NCBI RefSeq assembly: GCF_030499515.1
Contig: NZ_JASTWJ010000001.1
Location: forward strand, 4,196,001 to 4,260,000
From: Streptomyces sp. DT2A-34
GTDB lineage: Bacteria > Actinomycetota > Actinomycetes > Streptomycetales > Streptomycetaceae
Reading direction: 5' to 3'
Length of the DNA stretch: 64,000 nt
The position numbers and the translations under genes were made by a program. The notes below the pieces were generated by a model, which worked only from the letters and a program-made list of their open reading frames with translations, was not told where the DNA came from and searched no databases. This document shows positions 19,803 to 29,017 of the stretch, in pieces. Every line of letters starts with the position of its first letter. Position 1 is the first letter of the stretch.

Positions 19803-20831
19803 GTGACAGCAGAGACGACGGACGAGTGGCTCGGGTGGCGCACGGCAGCGGAAGCCGCCCTCTACGGCCCGGAGGGCTTCTATCGCCGCCCCGAGGGACC
19901 GGCGGGCCACTTCCGTACGTCCGTCCACGCCTCGCCGCTCTTCGCCGGTGCCGTGGCCCGGCTGCTGTGCCGGGTCGACGAGGCGCTGGGCCGGCCCGCC
20001 TCGCTCGGCTTCGTCGACATGGGCGCGGGGCGGGGCGAGCTGGTCACCCGCGTACTGGCCGCGCTCCCCGCCGAAGTGGCGGCACGCACGCGTGCGTACG
20101 CCGTCGAGGTCGCCGACCGCCCGGAAACCCTGGATCACCGGATCGAGTGGCTGTCCCGGCCGCCTCAGCGGATCTCGGGCCTGCTGTTCGCCAACGAGTG
20201 GCTGGACAACGTCCCCGTGGAGGTCGCGGAGGTGGACGCCACGGGCGTACCGCGCCTGGTTCTCGTACGACGGGACGGGGCCGAACGCCTCGGGGGGCCG
20301 GTCACCGGGGCGGAGGCGGAGTGGCTGGCGCGGTGGTGGCCGCTGGGGGGCGCGGAGGGGGCGCGCGCCACCGAGGGCGAGCCGGCCGGGCAAGGGCTGC
20401 GGGCCGAGATCGGGCTGCCGCGGGACGAGGCCTGGGCCGCCGCCGTCGCGACACTGAACCAGGGCCTCGCGGTCGCCGTGGACTACGCGCACACAGCGCC
20501 CGCCCGGCCGCCCTTCGGGACGCTCACCGGCTTCCGCGAGGGGCGGGAGACGGCGCCCGTACCGGACGGTTCGTGCGACATCACGGCCCACGTGGCGCTG
20601 GACGCGTGCGCGCTGCCCGGCGCACGCCTGCTGTCCCAACGCGAGGCGCTGCGCGCCCTCGGCATCACAGGCGCACGCCCCGCACTCGGCCTGGCCTCCA
20701 CACACCCGGCCGCATACGTACGCGCCCTCGCGAGCGCCGGCGAAGCCGCCGAGCTCACGGCCACGGGCGGGCTCGGGGACTTCGGCTGGCTGGTGCAGCC
20801 CGTTGGAATTCCGGACGTACTGGTGGACTGA
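19803..20831 (+). CDS. MidA/NDUFAF7-like (DUF185) SAM-dependent methyltransferase
   Basis: The 342-residue protein matches the MidA/NDUFAF7 family: [20 protein letters not shown] at the N-terminus, the SAM-binding strand [15 protein letters not shown] (about 68-82), [15 protein letters not shown] near 130, [12 protein letters not shown], and the late motif [21 protein letters not shown]7 dimethylates one arginine of the mitochondrial NDUFS2 subunit during complex I assembly. Here the gene converges on a NuoD (NDUFS2 homologue) gene only 84 bp away, so NuoD is the obvious candidate substrate. A TAGCCT -10 element ends 6 nt before GTG 19803, suggesting a leaderless transcript. Family call good; substrate inferred. 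Confidence 0.82.
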   Translation: MTAETTDEWLGWRTAAEAALYGPEGFYRRPEGPAGHFRTSVHASPLFAGAVARLLCRVDEALGRPASLGFVDMGAGRGELVTRVLAALPAEVAARTRAYAVEVADRPETLDHRIEWLSRPPQRISGLLFANEWLDNVPVEVAEVDATGVPRLVLVRRDGAERLGGPVTGAEAEWLARWWPLGGAEGARATEGEPAGQGLRAEIGLPRDEAWAAAVATLNQGLAVAVDYAHTAPARPPFGTLTGFREGRETAPVPDGSCDITAHVALDACALPGARLLSQREALRALGITGARPALGLASTHPAAYVRALASAGEAAELTATGGLGDFGWLVQPVGIPDVLVD

Positions 20832-20866
20832 GCGTCCGAGTCAGTCGGAATTCCGAACGAACCCCT

Positions 20867-20915
20867 ACGACGCACCCTTACGACTAGCCCCTACGACGCA
20901 CCCCTACGACGAGCC
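20867..20915. repeat. Short tandem repeat between methyltransferase and nuoD genes
   Basis: CCCCTACGACG-type units recur four times between 20867 and 20915, directly against the stop codon of the NuoD gene. The convergent gap contains no obvious hairpin terminator. Confidence 0.6.
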
Positions 20916-22067
20916 CTACTTGTCGATGTCCCCCACCACGAAGAACATCGACCCCAAAATCGCCACCATGTCCGCGACCAGCGTCCCCGGCAGCAGCTCG
21001 ACCAGCACCTGGATGTTGTTGTACGACGCCGAGCGCAGCTTGAGCCGGTACGGCGTCTTCTCGCCCTTGCTGACGAGGTAGTAGCCGTTGATGCCGAGTG
21101 GGTTCTCGGTCCACGCGTATGTGTGGCCCTCGGGCGCCTTCAGCACCTTGGGGAGCCGCTGGTTGATCGGCCCCGGCGGCAGCTCGGCGAGCCGGTCGAG
21201 GCAGGCGTCGGCGAGGTCGAGGGCGTTGTGGGTCTGCTCCAGCAGGCACTCGAACCGGGCGAGGCAGTCGCCCTCCTCGCGAGTCACCACCTTCAGGACG
21301 TCCTGCAGCTCGCCGTAGGCGAGATAGGGCTCGTCGCGGCGCAGGTCGAAGTCGACGCCCGAGGCGCGCGCGATCGGCCCGCTCGCGCCGTACGCGTGCA
21401 CGGTCTCCGGCGCGAGGACGCCCACGCCCCGCGTGCGCCCGCGGAAGATCTCGTTGCCGAGGACCAGGTCGTCGAACCGGTCCATGCGCGAGCGCACGTC
21501 GGCGACGGCGGTACGCGCGCGCGTGGTCCAGCCGGCGGGCAGGTCCTCCTTCAGGCCCCCCACCCGGTTGAACATGTAGTGCATCCGCCCGCCGGAGACC
21601 TCCTCCATGACGTGCTGGAGTTCCTCGCGCTCGGTGAAGGCGTAGAAGATCGGCGTGATCCCGCCCAGCTCCAGCGGGTACGACCCCAGGAACATCAGGT
21701 GGTTGAGCACCCGGTTCAGCTCCGCGAGGAGCGTGCGCGTCCATACCGCCCGCTCGGGCACCTCCATGCCGAGCATGCGCTCCACGGCGAGGACGACGCC
21801 CAGCTCGTTGGAGAAGGCCGACAGCCAGTCGTGGCGGTTGGCGAGCATGATGATCTGGCGGTAGTCGCGGGCCTCGAACAGCTTCTCCGCACCGCGGTGC
21901 ATATAGCCGATCACCGGCTCCGCGCGCGTGATGCGCTCGCCGTCCAGGACGAGCTTGAGGCGCAGCACGCCGTGCGTGGACGGGTGCTGGGGGCCGATGT
22001 TGAGCACCATGTCGGTGCTCTCCGCGGCGCCGCCGATGCCGACCATGGTCTCCGTCGTAGGAGTCAT
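20916..22067 (-). CDS. nuoD2: Solitary NADH-quinone oxidoreductase subunit D paralogue (NuoD2)
   Basis: The 383-residue protein aligns with the 49-kDa/NuoD subunit along its length: [13 protein letters not shown] at 26-38, [15 protein letters not shown] at 55-69, the [14 protein letters not shown] stretch, [16 protein letters not shown], and the C-terminal [16 protein letters not shown]. NuoD forms the quinone pocket with NuoB. His32 corresponds to bovine His59 and Arg58 to Arg85. Residue 81 is Trp where complex I has the quinone-site Tyr108; the spacing is identical, so the alignment is secure. No other nuo gene is nearby. ATG 22067 has GGAGA about 10 nt upstream. Only 31 bp separate it from the divergent PH-domain gene. 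Confidence 0.9.
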   Translation of the reverse strand: MTPTTETMVGIGGAAESTDMVLNIGPQHPSTHGVLRLKLVLDGERITRAEPVIGYMHRGAEKLFEARDYRQIIMLANRHDWLSAFSNELGVVLAVERMLGMEVPERAVWTRTLLAELNRVLNHLMFLGSYPLELGGITPIFYAFTEREELQHVMEEVSGGRMHYMFNRVGGLKEDLPAGWTTRARTAVADVRSRMDRFDDLVLGNEIFRGRTRGVGVLAPETVHAYGASGPIARASGVDFDLRRDEPYLAYGELQDVLKVVTREEGDCLARFECLLEQTHNALDLADACLDRLAELPPGPINQRLPKVLKAPEGHTYAWTENPLGINGYYLVSKGEKTPYRLKLRSASYNNIQVLVELLPGTLVADMVAILGSMFFVVGDIDK

Positions 22068-22098
22068 GGACACAGTCTCTCCTACGTACGCTGACCTC

Positions 22099-22662
22099 AT
22101 GGAGACGGGGAGCCCGGAGCACACCGGGGCAGCGGGAGACGAGCGGGCGGGGGACGAACGGGTGGAGGCCGAGCAGGCGGGGGACGAGCAGGCGGGGGCC
22201 GAGCCGGGGTGGACCGGGCTGCCGCCGAGGCTGCTGAGGATGCGGCGGCTGTTGCTGGTGGTGTGGCTGGGGCTGCTGACGATCGGGCTGGCGCTGCTGC
22301 TCGGGCTGCTCGTCGGGGCCGGCTGGGCCGCCTTCGCGCTGGTGCCGCTGGTCCTGATGGCCTGGGGGTGGGTGATGCTCGGCCGTAACTGGCGTTCGTG
22401 GCGCTACGCCGAGCGCGCGGACGACCTGCTGATCAGCCGGGGCGTGCTGTGGCGCGAGGAGACGGTCGTGCCCTACGGCCGGATGCAGCTGGTCGAGGTC
22501 ACCTCCGGCCCCGTGGAGCGGCACTTCGGCCTGGCCAGCGTGCAGCTGCACACGGCCGCCGCGGCCACCGACGCCACCATCCCCGGCCTCGACCCGGCCG
22601 AGGCGGAACGGTTGCGCGACCGGCTCACCGAGCTGGGCGAGGCCCGATCGGCCGGGCTGTGA
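22099..22662 (+). CDS. Membrane PH-domain protein (bPH_2, YdbS-like)
   Basis: The 187-residue protein has an acidic 35-residue N-terminal region, two adjacent hydrophobic helices (about residues 52-95), and one bacterial PH-like domain ([20 protein letters not shown], then [19 protein letters not shown]). It corresponds to the smaller member of YdbS/YdbT-type pairs, membrane proteins linked in Bacillus to tolerance of certain antimicrobial compounds. It overlaps the next PH gene by GTGA, so the two are coupled and probably act together. A TACGCT -10 element ends 6 nt before ATG 22099, suggesting leaderless expression. Function is not established. Confidence 0.82.
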   Translation: METGSPEHTGAAGDERAGDERVEAEQAGDEQAGAEPGWTGLPPRLLRMRRLLLVVWLGLLTIGLALLLGLLVGAGWAAFALVPLVLMAWGWVMLGRNWRSWRYAERADDLLISRGVLWREETVVPYGRMQLVEVTSGPVERHFGLASVQLHTAAAATDATIPGLDPAEAERLRDRLTELGEARSAGL

Positions 22663-23993
22663 CGACGCCCGGCGTCGACGACGCCGTACGCGAGAAGCGA
22701 CCCGTGACCGAACGGCGGCTGCACCCCGTGACACCGCTCAGGCGCGCGTGGGCGCCGGTCGCCGTGCTCATCGGGTGGGCGGTGCACGACCCCGACCAGG
22801 CGCAGCGCCAGCTGACCAGGCTGACGACCACCACGCTTGTGCTCGCGCTCGCCGTGCTCGTCCCCGCCGCCGCCCTGTACGGCTTCCTCACCTGGTGGTT
22901 CACGCACTTCGCGGTGACCGACACCGAACTGCGCATCCGCACCGGCCTGGTGTTCCGGCGCACCGCGCACATCCGGCTGGAACGCCTCCAGGCCGTCGAC
23001 ATCACCCAGCCGCTCCTCGCGCGCGTGGCGGGCGTCGCGAAGCTCAAGCTCGACGTCATAGGCACGGACAAGAAGGACGAACTCGCCTTCCTGGGCGCGG
23101 AGGAGGCGCGTGCGCTCCGCGCGGAACTCCTCGCGCGCGCCGCCGGTTTCGCGCCCGAGACGGCGCACGAGGTCGGCGAGGCGCCGTCCCGGGAGCTGCT
23201 GCGCGTGCCACCGGGTGTCCTGGCCGTCTCGCTCGTGCTGACCGGCGCGACCTGGGCGACGCTGGCCGCCGCGGTCGTCGTACCGGCCGTTCTCTGGCTG
23301 GCCACGGAGAGCGCGTGGACCGTCCTCGCGACCGCGGTTCCGCTGTTCGGCGCGGCGGGCGCGAGCAGCGTGGGGCGGTTCGTCACCGAGTACGACTGGA
23401 CGGTGGGCGAGTCGCCGGACGGGCTGCGTCTCGACCACGGCCTGCTCGACCGGGCGCACGAGACGGTGCCGCCCGGCCGCGTCCAGACCGTACGGATCGT
23501 CGAACCGCTGCTGTGGCGGCGGCGCGGCTGGGTGCGGGTGGAACTGGACGTGGCGGGCTCGTCCAACTCGGTCCTGCTGCCGGTCGCCCCGCGCGAGGTC
23601 GCCGAGTCGGTCGTCGCGCGCGTGCTGCCCGGGGTGACCGTCCCGCCGCGCGCGTCGCTGTCCCGTCCGCCGCGGCGGGCGGGCCGGTGCGTGCCGGTGT
23701 GGTGGCGCGGGTACGGCCTGGCCGTCACGGACGCGGTGTTCGCCGCCCGGACCGGCCTCTTCCGGCGGAGCCTGGCGCTCGTGCCGCACGCGAAGGTCCA
23801 GAGCGTACGGCTGGCTCAGGGGCCGTGGGAGCGGCTGTGGGGCGTGGCCGACGTACGCGTGGACACCGGGGCCAACAAGACGGTGACCGCCCGGCTGCGG
23901 GACGCCGGGGAGGCGGCGGAGCTGCTGCGGGGGCAGGCGGCGCGGTCGCGCACGGGGCGGAGGGACGCCCGGCCGGATCGGTGGATGGCCTGA
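22659..23993 (+). CDS. Membrane protein with tandem bacterial PH domains (YdbT-like)
   Basis: The 444-residue protein has paired transmembrane helices near residues 55-80 and 205-245 and three PH-like repeats. Each repeat contains the pattern of a charged strand followed by a Gln-Thr/Ala-Val core: RTAHIRLERLQAVDITQPLL, VPPGRVQTVRIVEPLLWRRR and VPHAKVQSVRLAQGPWERL. This is the YdbT layout. GTG 22659 overlaps the stop of the upstream single-PH gene. The second and third repeats are separated by an Arg/Pro-rich linker. Partnership with the upstream protein is inferred from overlap and from the family. Confidence 0.82.
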   Translation: MTTPGVDDAVREKRPVTERRLHPVTPLRRAWAPVAVLIGWAVHDPDQAQRQLTRLTTTTLVLALAVLVPAAALYGFLTWWFTHFAVTDTELRIRTGLVFRRTAHIRLERLQAVDITQPLLARVAGVAKLKLDVIGTDKKDELAFLGAEEARALRAELLARAAGFAPETAHEVGEAPSRELLRVPPGVLAVSLVLTGATWATLAAAVVVPAVLWLATESAWTVLATAVPLFGAAGASSVGRFVTEYDWTVGESPDGLRLDHGLLDRAHETVPPGRVQTVRIVEPLLWRRRGWVRVELDVAGSSNSVLLPVAPREVAESVVARVLPGVTVPPRASLSRPPRRAGRCVPVWWRGYGLAVTDAVFAARTGLFRRSLALVPHAKVQSVRLAQGPWERLWGVADVRVDTGANKTVTARLRDAGEAAELLRGQAARSRTGRRDARPDRWMA

Positions 23994-24026
23994 GCGTCCG
24001 TCACGGCGTGCGTGCCCGAGTGAGCG

Positions 24027-25457
24027 TCAGGAAACCGCGCTCCGCAGCCTCTGCACATCGATCTGTTCCGTCTCGTCATGAGCCGTCAGGTTGATGACCT
24101 GGCCGATGCCCCGGGACTCCTCGTCGGCCCGCTTGAACTCGGCCTCGGACTCGGCCTTGTGAAGGGCGAGGGCCTCCTGGCCGACGACGTCGGCGAGGTC
24201 CTCGTTCTGGACGGACTCCAGCGCGGAGGGCGCCGCCCCCTGCTTCGTACCGAAGAAGTCGAAGCCGCCTGCGACCGCCGGACGCCGTACGGGCGTCGCC
24301 GGTACGACGGCCACCGCGGTCGGCGCGATGAAGTGCCCCGAGGGCTGCCGGGCCGCAGGCAGGGCCGGCTGGGCCTCGGCGACCGCGTCTGCCGTGGGGA
24401 TGGCGGCCGCGCGCTCGTGCCCGTCGACCGCCTCGGGCTTCCCCTGCGCCTCGTCCTCCAGCGCGGGTTCCGTCTCGAACCCGCCGGTGACCGCCGCCTC
24501 GACGGCATCCGGGCCGGCTTCCGCCGACTCGTCGTCGGAGGGGCCGTCGCCCTTCGGGGGGTCGTTCTTCGGGGGGTCGTTTTTCAGTGGGTCGTTCTTC
24601 AGTGGGTCGTTCTTCAGTGGGTCGTTCTTCAGTGGGTCGTTCTTCAGTGGGTCGTTCTTCGGGGAATCGTTCCTTGGCTCGCTCTTGGAGGGCTCGCTGT
24701 CCTTCGCCGAGCCGTCCCCGCTCTTGCCCGGACCGTCCCCCTCCGGCGCCTCCGGAGCCTCCTCCGACGCCCCCGGAGCCTCCTCGCCGGCGAACCGCGC
24801 CAGCGCGGCATTGGCCCGCAGGAACAACCGGGACCCCTCCGGCGAGAAGACGGCCGGAGTCTCCGCCGTCTCCTCGACGCCCTCGGTGTCCGCGCCCTCC
24901 GTCTCGGCAGGGGCAGCCACAGCCCCCTCCGCAACGGCGGAAGCCGCACCGGCGGAAGCCGCACCGGCGACCGGCGCCGGCGGCAACGCGCGCGCGGGCG
25001 TGGCCGCCTCTATCTCCAGAACCCGGCGTTCCTCCAGGACGCTCGCCCGCTCGGTCTCCGCCGTGGCGTACCGGCGCAGCAGCGCCGCGTGCTCGTTGCG
25101 CAGCCCCGCGAGCTCCGCCCGCTTGGCCCGCAGCCGCTGCTCCAGCTTGACGCGCAGCTCGCGCGACTCCTCGAGATCGGTCTCCAGTTCGGCGACCCGC
25201 TCCTCGTACCGCCACTCGTCGCTCGCACGCGCGCGCGTGAGGTCGGCGACCCGCTTGCCCGCCTGCGTGTCCCAGCGACGCAGGACGACCGCGCCCACGA
25301 CCGCCGTCGCCGCGGCGGCCGCGGCAAGGCCGCGCAGCACCACGGGCTCGGTGAACACCCAGGGGGCGAGGGCCCAGACGAGGGAGACGCCTGCGATCGC
25401 CGACGGGGGCAGCAGCCTGTGCAAGGGCGGGGAATGACGGTGACGTCCACGTGGCAT
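24027..25457 (-). CDS. Hypothetical membrane-anchored coiled-coil protein with KNDPL repeats
   Basis: The 476-residue protein has one or two N-terminal hydrophobic helices (residues about 18-60, LAAAAAATAVVGAVVL), a charged coiled coil at about 75-145 (VAELETDLEESRELRVKLEQ), and a long disordered middle rich in Ala, Glu and Pro. Near residue 265 there are eight tandem pentapeptides of the type KNDPL/KNDPP. The C-terminal 80 residues (VAGGFDFFGTKQGAAPSALE, then HKAESEAEFKRADEESRGIG) look more ordered. No known domain is recognised. ATG 25457 has a weak ribosome site; the longer in-frame ATG at 25532 lacks codon bias. The 33-nt convergent gap to the PH gene holds nothing. Confidence 0.7.
   Translation of the reverse strand: MPRGRHRHSPPLHRLLPPSAIAGVSLVWALAPWVFTEPVVLRGLAAAAAATAVVGAVVLRRWDTQAGKRVADLTRARASDEWRYEERVAELETDLEESRELRVKLEQRLRAKRAELAGLRNEHAALLRRYATAETERASVLEERRVLEIEAATPARALPPAPVAGAASAGAASAVAEGAVAAPAETEGADTEGVEETAETPAVFSPEGSRLFLRANAALARFAGEEAPGASEEAPEAPEGDGPGKSGDGSAKDSEPSKSEPRNDSPKNDPLKNDPLKNDPLKNDPLKNDPLKNDPPKNDPPKGDGPSDDESAEAGPDAVEAAVTGGFETEPALEDEAQGKPEAVDGHERAAAIPTADAVAEAQPALPAARQPSGHFIAPTAVAVVPATPVRRPAVAGGFDFFGTKQGAAPSALESVQNEDLADVVGQEALALHKAESEAEFKRADEESRGIGQVINLTAHDETEQIDVQRLRSAVS
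24556..24664. repeat. 15-bp tandem repeat in the KNDPL-encoding gene
   Basis: Units of GGGTCGTTCTTCAGT, almost identical in five consecutive copies and flanked by GGG-ended variants, run from about 24556 to 24664. They stay in frame and encode the KNDPL repeats. Near-identity at the nucleotide level points to recent expansion by slippage. Confidence 0.85.
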
Positions 25458-25599
25458 GGCCAGAAACTTACCGCGCGTAGGCGAATCTTGTTGCCCCGCC
25501 CCGTAAAAACACAGCCATCCCGAGTCGTTCACACAGCATCAGGAATCAGATCCGCCACCGAATTGATCGACAACCAAGATCACAAAGCCCCGACGGCCA

Positions 25600-25690
25600 T
25601 GTCACCCGCCACTTCACCCGCCACTTCACCCGCCGCTTCACCGGTCACGTCACCTGCCACTTCACCGGTCACGTCACCTGCCGAGTCACC
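25600..25690. repeat. 12-bp tandem repeats downstream of the esterase gene
   Basis: Motifs TCACCCGCCACT and TCACCGGTCACG recur about eight times between 25600 and 25690, overlapping the last codons of the esterase gene. On the minus strand each unit contains TGA, so the esterase stop is followed by further stops. The purpose is unclear. Confidence 0.65.
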
Positions 25691-26804
25691 TGCCGCTCAG
25701 CCGCCCGCTCATCCACTCCAGCGTCCCCGGAATCTCCCGCCGCCAGGTGTTGAAGTTGTGCCCCCCGCTTTCCAGGATGATCGACGAGATCCGCGTCAGC
25801 TTCGTGGCCTTCACACGCTCAATGAACTTCAACGTGTCCTTGTAGTTGGATTCTCCAACTTTGCTGCTGCTGACGAGCAGTGAAGTGTCCGGAGCGGGCA
25901 TGTGCTTGAGGTACCACCACAGGTTCGCGCGATTGCGCAGTTCCTCGTCGCCGTGGAAGAGATCGCCCGTAGTCGCGTCGATCGGCGCCTTGTAGTACGC
26001 GGAAAGCCCCGCCCCGGCGGCGTACACCCGGGGATGGTGCATGGCGAGCTTCAACGCGCAGTAGCCGCCCGTGGAGTCCCCGATGATGCCCCAGCTGCCC
26101 GGTTTCCCGCCCACCCTGTAGTGGCCGCTCACGGCATCGACCAGATCTTTGGCGAAGAACGTCTCGGTCTGCGGGCCGCCCGGGATGTCCACGCATTCCG
26201 TGTCCCGCGGCGGGGCCACGGTCGGCCGCATCATCACCAGGATCATCGGCTGCATACGACCGTCCTCGGCAAGCCTCGCGGCCGTGCGCGGATAGTCGAG
26301 CTTGTCCACCAGCGCCTGGGCCGTCCCCGGATAACCGGTGAGGACGACGGCCGCAGGGAACGTGCGCGTGCGGTACTGCGGCTGAAAATACTCCGGCGGC
26401 AGATAGACGTACGCGGGCGTCGCGATGTGGGTCGTACGGCCCACGATGTCGATCTTCTGGATCTGCCCGCCCCTGTGCGGCCGGGCACTGGCCGCCCCGG
26501 GCACCCGCCGCGTGTCGACGACCTCCAGCGGCCCGCCGGCCGGCGTGTGGTCCACGACGACGCCCTGGCCGGTCTCCTGCCCGAACAGGTCGGCCCAACT
26601 GGCGTAGAACCCGAACGCCTGGTTGGCGACGAGACCGACCGCCGCGAAGAGCATCACCTGTGTGGAGAGCAGCAGACCGACGCGCCCGCCCACGTTCCGC
26701 CAGCCGCGCCGCGCCAGCCGTGGCCACAGCCACACCGTGCCGACGAACAGCCCTACGGCGGCCAGAACCGCCAGCGCCAGCACCTTGTCGCTCGTGAGAC
26801 CCAT
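25686..26804 (-). CDS. Membrane-anchored alpha/beta-hydrolase esterase (antigen 85/esterase D-like)
   Basis: The 372-residue protein has two N-terminal transmembrane helices (about residues 8-28 and 42-65) and a large alpha/beta-hydrolase domain probably outside the membrane. The nucleophile elbow reads GIIGDSTGGYCAL (Ser near residue 246). Upstream is VYLPPEYFQPQYRTRTFPAA, the usual start of esterase-family domains, and the catalytic His is likely in SGGHNFNTW near the C-terminus. Relatives include mycobacterial mycolyltransferases and Streptomyces secreted esterases. ATG 26804 is the start. It diverges from the lysyltransferase-like gene across 222 bp. Substrate unknown. Confidence 0.85.
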   Translation of the reverse strand: MGLTSDKVLALAVLAAVGLFVGTVWLWPRLARRGWRNVGGRVGLLLSTQVMLFAAVGLVANQAFGFYASWADLFGQETGQGVVVDHTPAGGPLEVVDTRRVPGAASARPHRGGQIQKIDIVGRTTHIATPAYVYLPPEYFQPQYRTRTFPAAVVLTGYPGTAQALVDKLDYPRTAARLAEDGRMQPMILVMMRPTVAPPRDTECVDIPGGPQTETFFAKDLVDAVSGHYRVGGKPGSWGIIGDSTGGYCALKLAMHHPRVYAAGAGLSAYYKAPIDATTGDLFHGDEELRNRANLWWYLKHMPAPDTSLLVSSSKVGESNYKDTLKFIERVKATKLTRISSIILESGGHNFNTWRREIPGTLEWMSGRLSGR

Positions 26805-27026
26805 CGATGGTTACCTGTCCGCACTTTCCGCCCGGTTCGCGCTTCCTCCGCGCCGCCTCCCCCGCTCCTTCGCAAGGGCTTGCCCCGGACTTTCCTTGGC
26901 CTTTGAAACGGTTTTGAGGAGTCGAGTGAACCTCTCCCCTCAAGACACCGTCCTAGAGGGCGCAATGTCGCCGGATGCCCGAATCGGCACCGGATCCAAG
27001 GTCTCTCGCAGAACTAATGGGATGCG

Positions 27027-28883
27027 ATGTCTGTCAGGACAGATGTGGAAATGTCGGGCGGGGTTCCTCAACGATCGAGCCAGGTACGGCACCTGCCGGG
27101 CCGAGTACGGCATCTGCTCCGCGGCCCGCGCCCGGAGGCCGTTCCCGTTCTCGTCGGCAGGGCCTGCGCCCTGGTGGGCCTGCTGGACATCGCCGCGGGC
27201 GTCTTCCCGCGCTTCCGGCACAGCCGTATGCACGCCATCGCCGAGGTGCTGCCGGGCTCGACGGGCCCGTTCGCGGCCGCGCTGTCGCTCAGCGCGGGCG
27301 TGCTGCTGCTCCTGCTCGCCCACGGTCTCAAGCGCGGCAAGCGGCGGGCGTGGCGCGCCGCGGTCGTGCTGCTGCCGGCCGGAGCGGTCGCACAGTTCAC
27401 GTACCGCCACTCCCTGGTGGGCGTCCTGATCTCTGTCGTGCTGCTCGCAGCCCTGTTGCGCCATCGCGACCAGTTCGCGGCGCTGCCCGACCCGCGCAGC
27501 AGGTGGCGCGCGCTGGCCAACTTCGTCCTCATGAGCGCCGGTTCCCTCGCCCTCGGGCTGGTCATCGTCAGCGCCCATCCGGAGACCCTGGTCGGCGACC
27601 CGAGCCTGGCCGACCGCATCGCGCACGTCATCTACGGCCTGTTCGGCTTCGAGGGCCCGGTCGCCTACGAGGGCAACACCTCGTGGACGGTCGCCTTCTC
27701 CCTGGGCGCCCTCGGCTGGATCACGGCGGTCACCACGATCTACCTCGCCTTCCGCCCCGAACACCCCGCCGCCCACCTCACCGAGGACGACGAGGCACGC
27801 CTGCGTGCCCTGCTGGTCAAGCACGGCGGCCGCGACTCCCTCGGCCACTTCGCGCTGCGCCGCGACAAGGCCGTCGTCTTCTCCCCCAGCGGCAAGGCGG
27901 CGGTGACGTACCGCGTGGTCTCGGGCGTGATGCTCGCCAGCGGCGACCCGATCGGCGACGTCGAGGCCTGGCCCGGCGCCATCGAGCGCTTCATGGACGA
28001 GGCCAAGGCCCACTCCTGGACCCCGGCCGTCATGGGCTGCTCCGAGACCGGCGCCGAGGTGTGGACCCGCGAGACCGGGCTCGACGCCCTCGAACTGGGC
28101 GACGAGGCGGTGGTGGACGTCCCGGATTTCTCGCTCGCCGGCCGCGCGATGCGCAACGTACGTCAGATGGTCAAGCGCATCGAGCGCGCCGGTTACGAGA
28201 CCCGGGTACGGCGCGTCCGTGACCTCGGCGAGGCCGAGCTGGACCGCATCCGCCGCGCCGCCGAGGACTGGCGCGGCACCGACACCGAGCGCGGCTTCTC
28301 CATGGCGCTGGGCCGCATCGGCGACACGGCCGACGGTGACTGTCTCATCGCCACCGCGCACAAGGCGGACGAGGAGCCGGGTCCGTACGGCGACCTCAAG
28401 GCGATCCTCCACTTCGTGCCGTGGGGCACGGACGGCGTCTCGCTGGACCTGATGCGCCGCGACCGCTCGGCCGACCCCGGCATGAACGAACTGCTGATCG
28501 TGGCCGCGCTCCAGGCCGCCCCGAAGTTCGGCATCGCGCGCGTGTCCCTCAACTTCGCCATGTTCCGCTCGGCCCTGGCGCGCGGCGAGAAGATCGGCGC
28601 GGGTCCCGTGCTGCGCGCCTGGCGCGGCCTGCTGGTGTTCCTGTCCCGCTGGTTCCAGATCGAGTCCCTGTACAAGTTCAACGCCAAGTTCCAGCCCCGC
28701 TGGGAGCCCCGCTTCGTCGTCTACCGCGCCTCCGCCGACCTGCCCCGCCTCGGCTTCGCCGCCATGCAGGCGGAGGGCTTCGTGAACCTGGCCCTGCCGC
28801 TGCCGCGCTTCCTGCGCCGTCGTACGACCGCCCCGCGCCCGTGCCCCCACTCGGTGGCGGAACGGGACGTCCGCGCGGCTTGA
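27027..28883 (+). CDS. MprF/LysX-like membrane protein with DUF2156 aminoacyl-phosphatidylglycerol domain
   Basis: The 618-residue protein has six or seven transmembrane helices in the first 240 residues (for example ALVGLLDIAAGVFPRF, ALSLSAGVLLLLLAHGL and IAHVIYGLFGF). A cytoplasmic DUF2156/GNAT-like catalytic domain follows (GVMLASGDPIGDVEAWPGAI, FSMALGRIGDTADGDCLIAT and FQIESLYKFNAKFQPRW). Proteins of this design transfer an amino acid from aminoacyl-tRNA to phosphatidylglycerol, lowering surface charge and cationic-peptide sensitivity. No tRNA-synthetase domain is attached, unlike mycobacterial LysX. ATG 27027 is used; ATG 27051 is an alternative. Amino-acid specificity cannot be read. 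Confidence 0.85.
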   Translation: MSVRTDVEMSGGVPQRSSQVRHLPGRVRHLLRGPRPEAVPVLVGRACALVGLLDIAAGVFPRFRHSRMHAIAEVLPGSTGPFAAALSLSAGVLLLLLAHGLKRGKRRAWRAAVVLLPAGAVAQFTYRHSLVGVLISVVLLAALLRHRDQFAALPDPRSRWRALANFVLMSAGSLALGLVIVSAHPETLVGDPSLADRIAHVIYGLFGFEGPVAYEGNTSWTVAFSLGALGWITAVTTIYLAFRPEHPAAHLTEDDEARLRALLVKHGGRDSLGHFALRRDKAVVFSPSGKAAVTYRVVSGVMLASGDPIGDVEAWPGAIERFMDEAKAHSWTPAVMGCSETGAEVWTRETGLDALELGDEAVVDVPDFSLAGRAMRNVRQMVKRIERAGYETRVRRVRDLGEAELDRIRRAAEDWRGTDTERGFSMALGRIGDTADGDCLIATAHKADEEPGPYGDLKAILHFVPWGTDGVSLDLMRRDRSADPGMNELLIVAALQAAPKFGIARVSLNFAMFRSALARGEKIGAGPVLRAWRGLLVFLSRWFQIESLYKFNAKFQPRWEPRFVVYRASADLPRLGFAAMQAEGFVNLALPLPRFLRRRTTAPRPCPHSVAERDVRAA

Positions 28884-29017
28884 CGCGACCATCCCGGGGC
28901 GGCATGACGCGGTCCTCCAGGACCGGCCCGAGCGGCAGCCCACCCCCACCCCCCACACCAGGGCTCCCGCTCGGGCCACCGCACGTCCCGGACCTCCCTT
29001 GGGCCTACGCTGAACAT

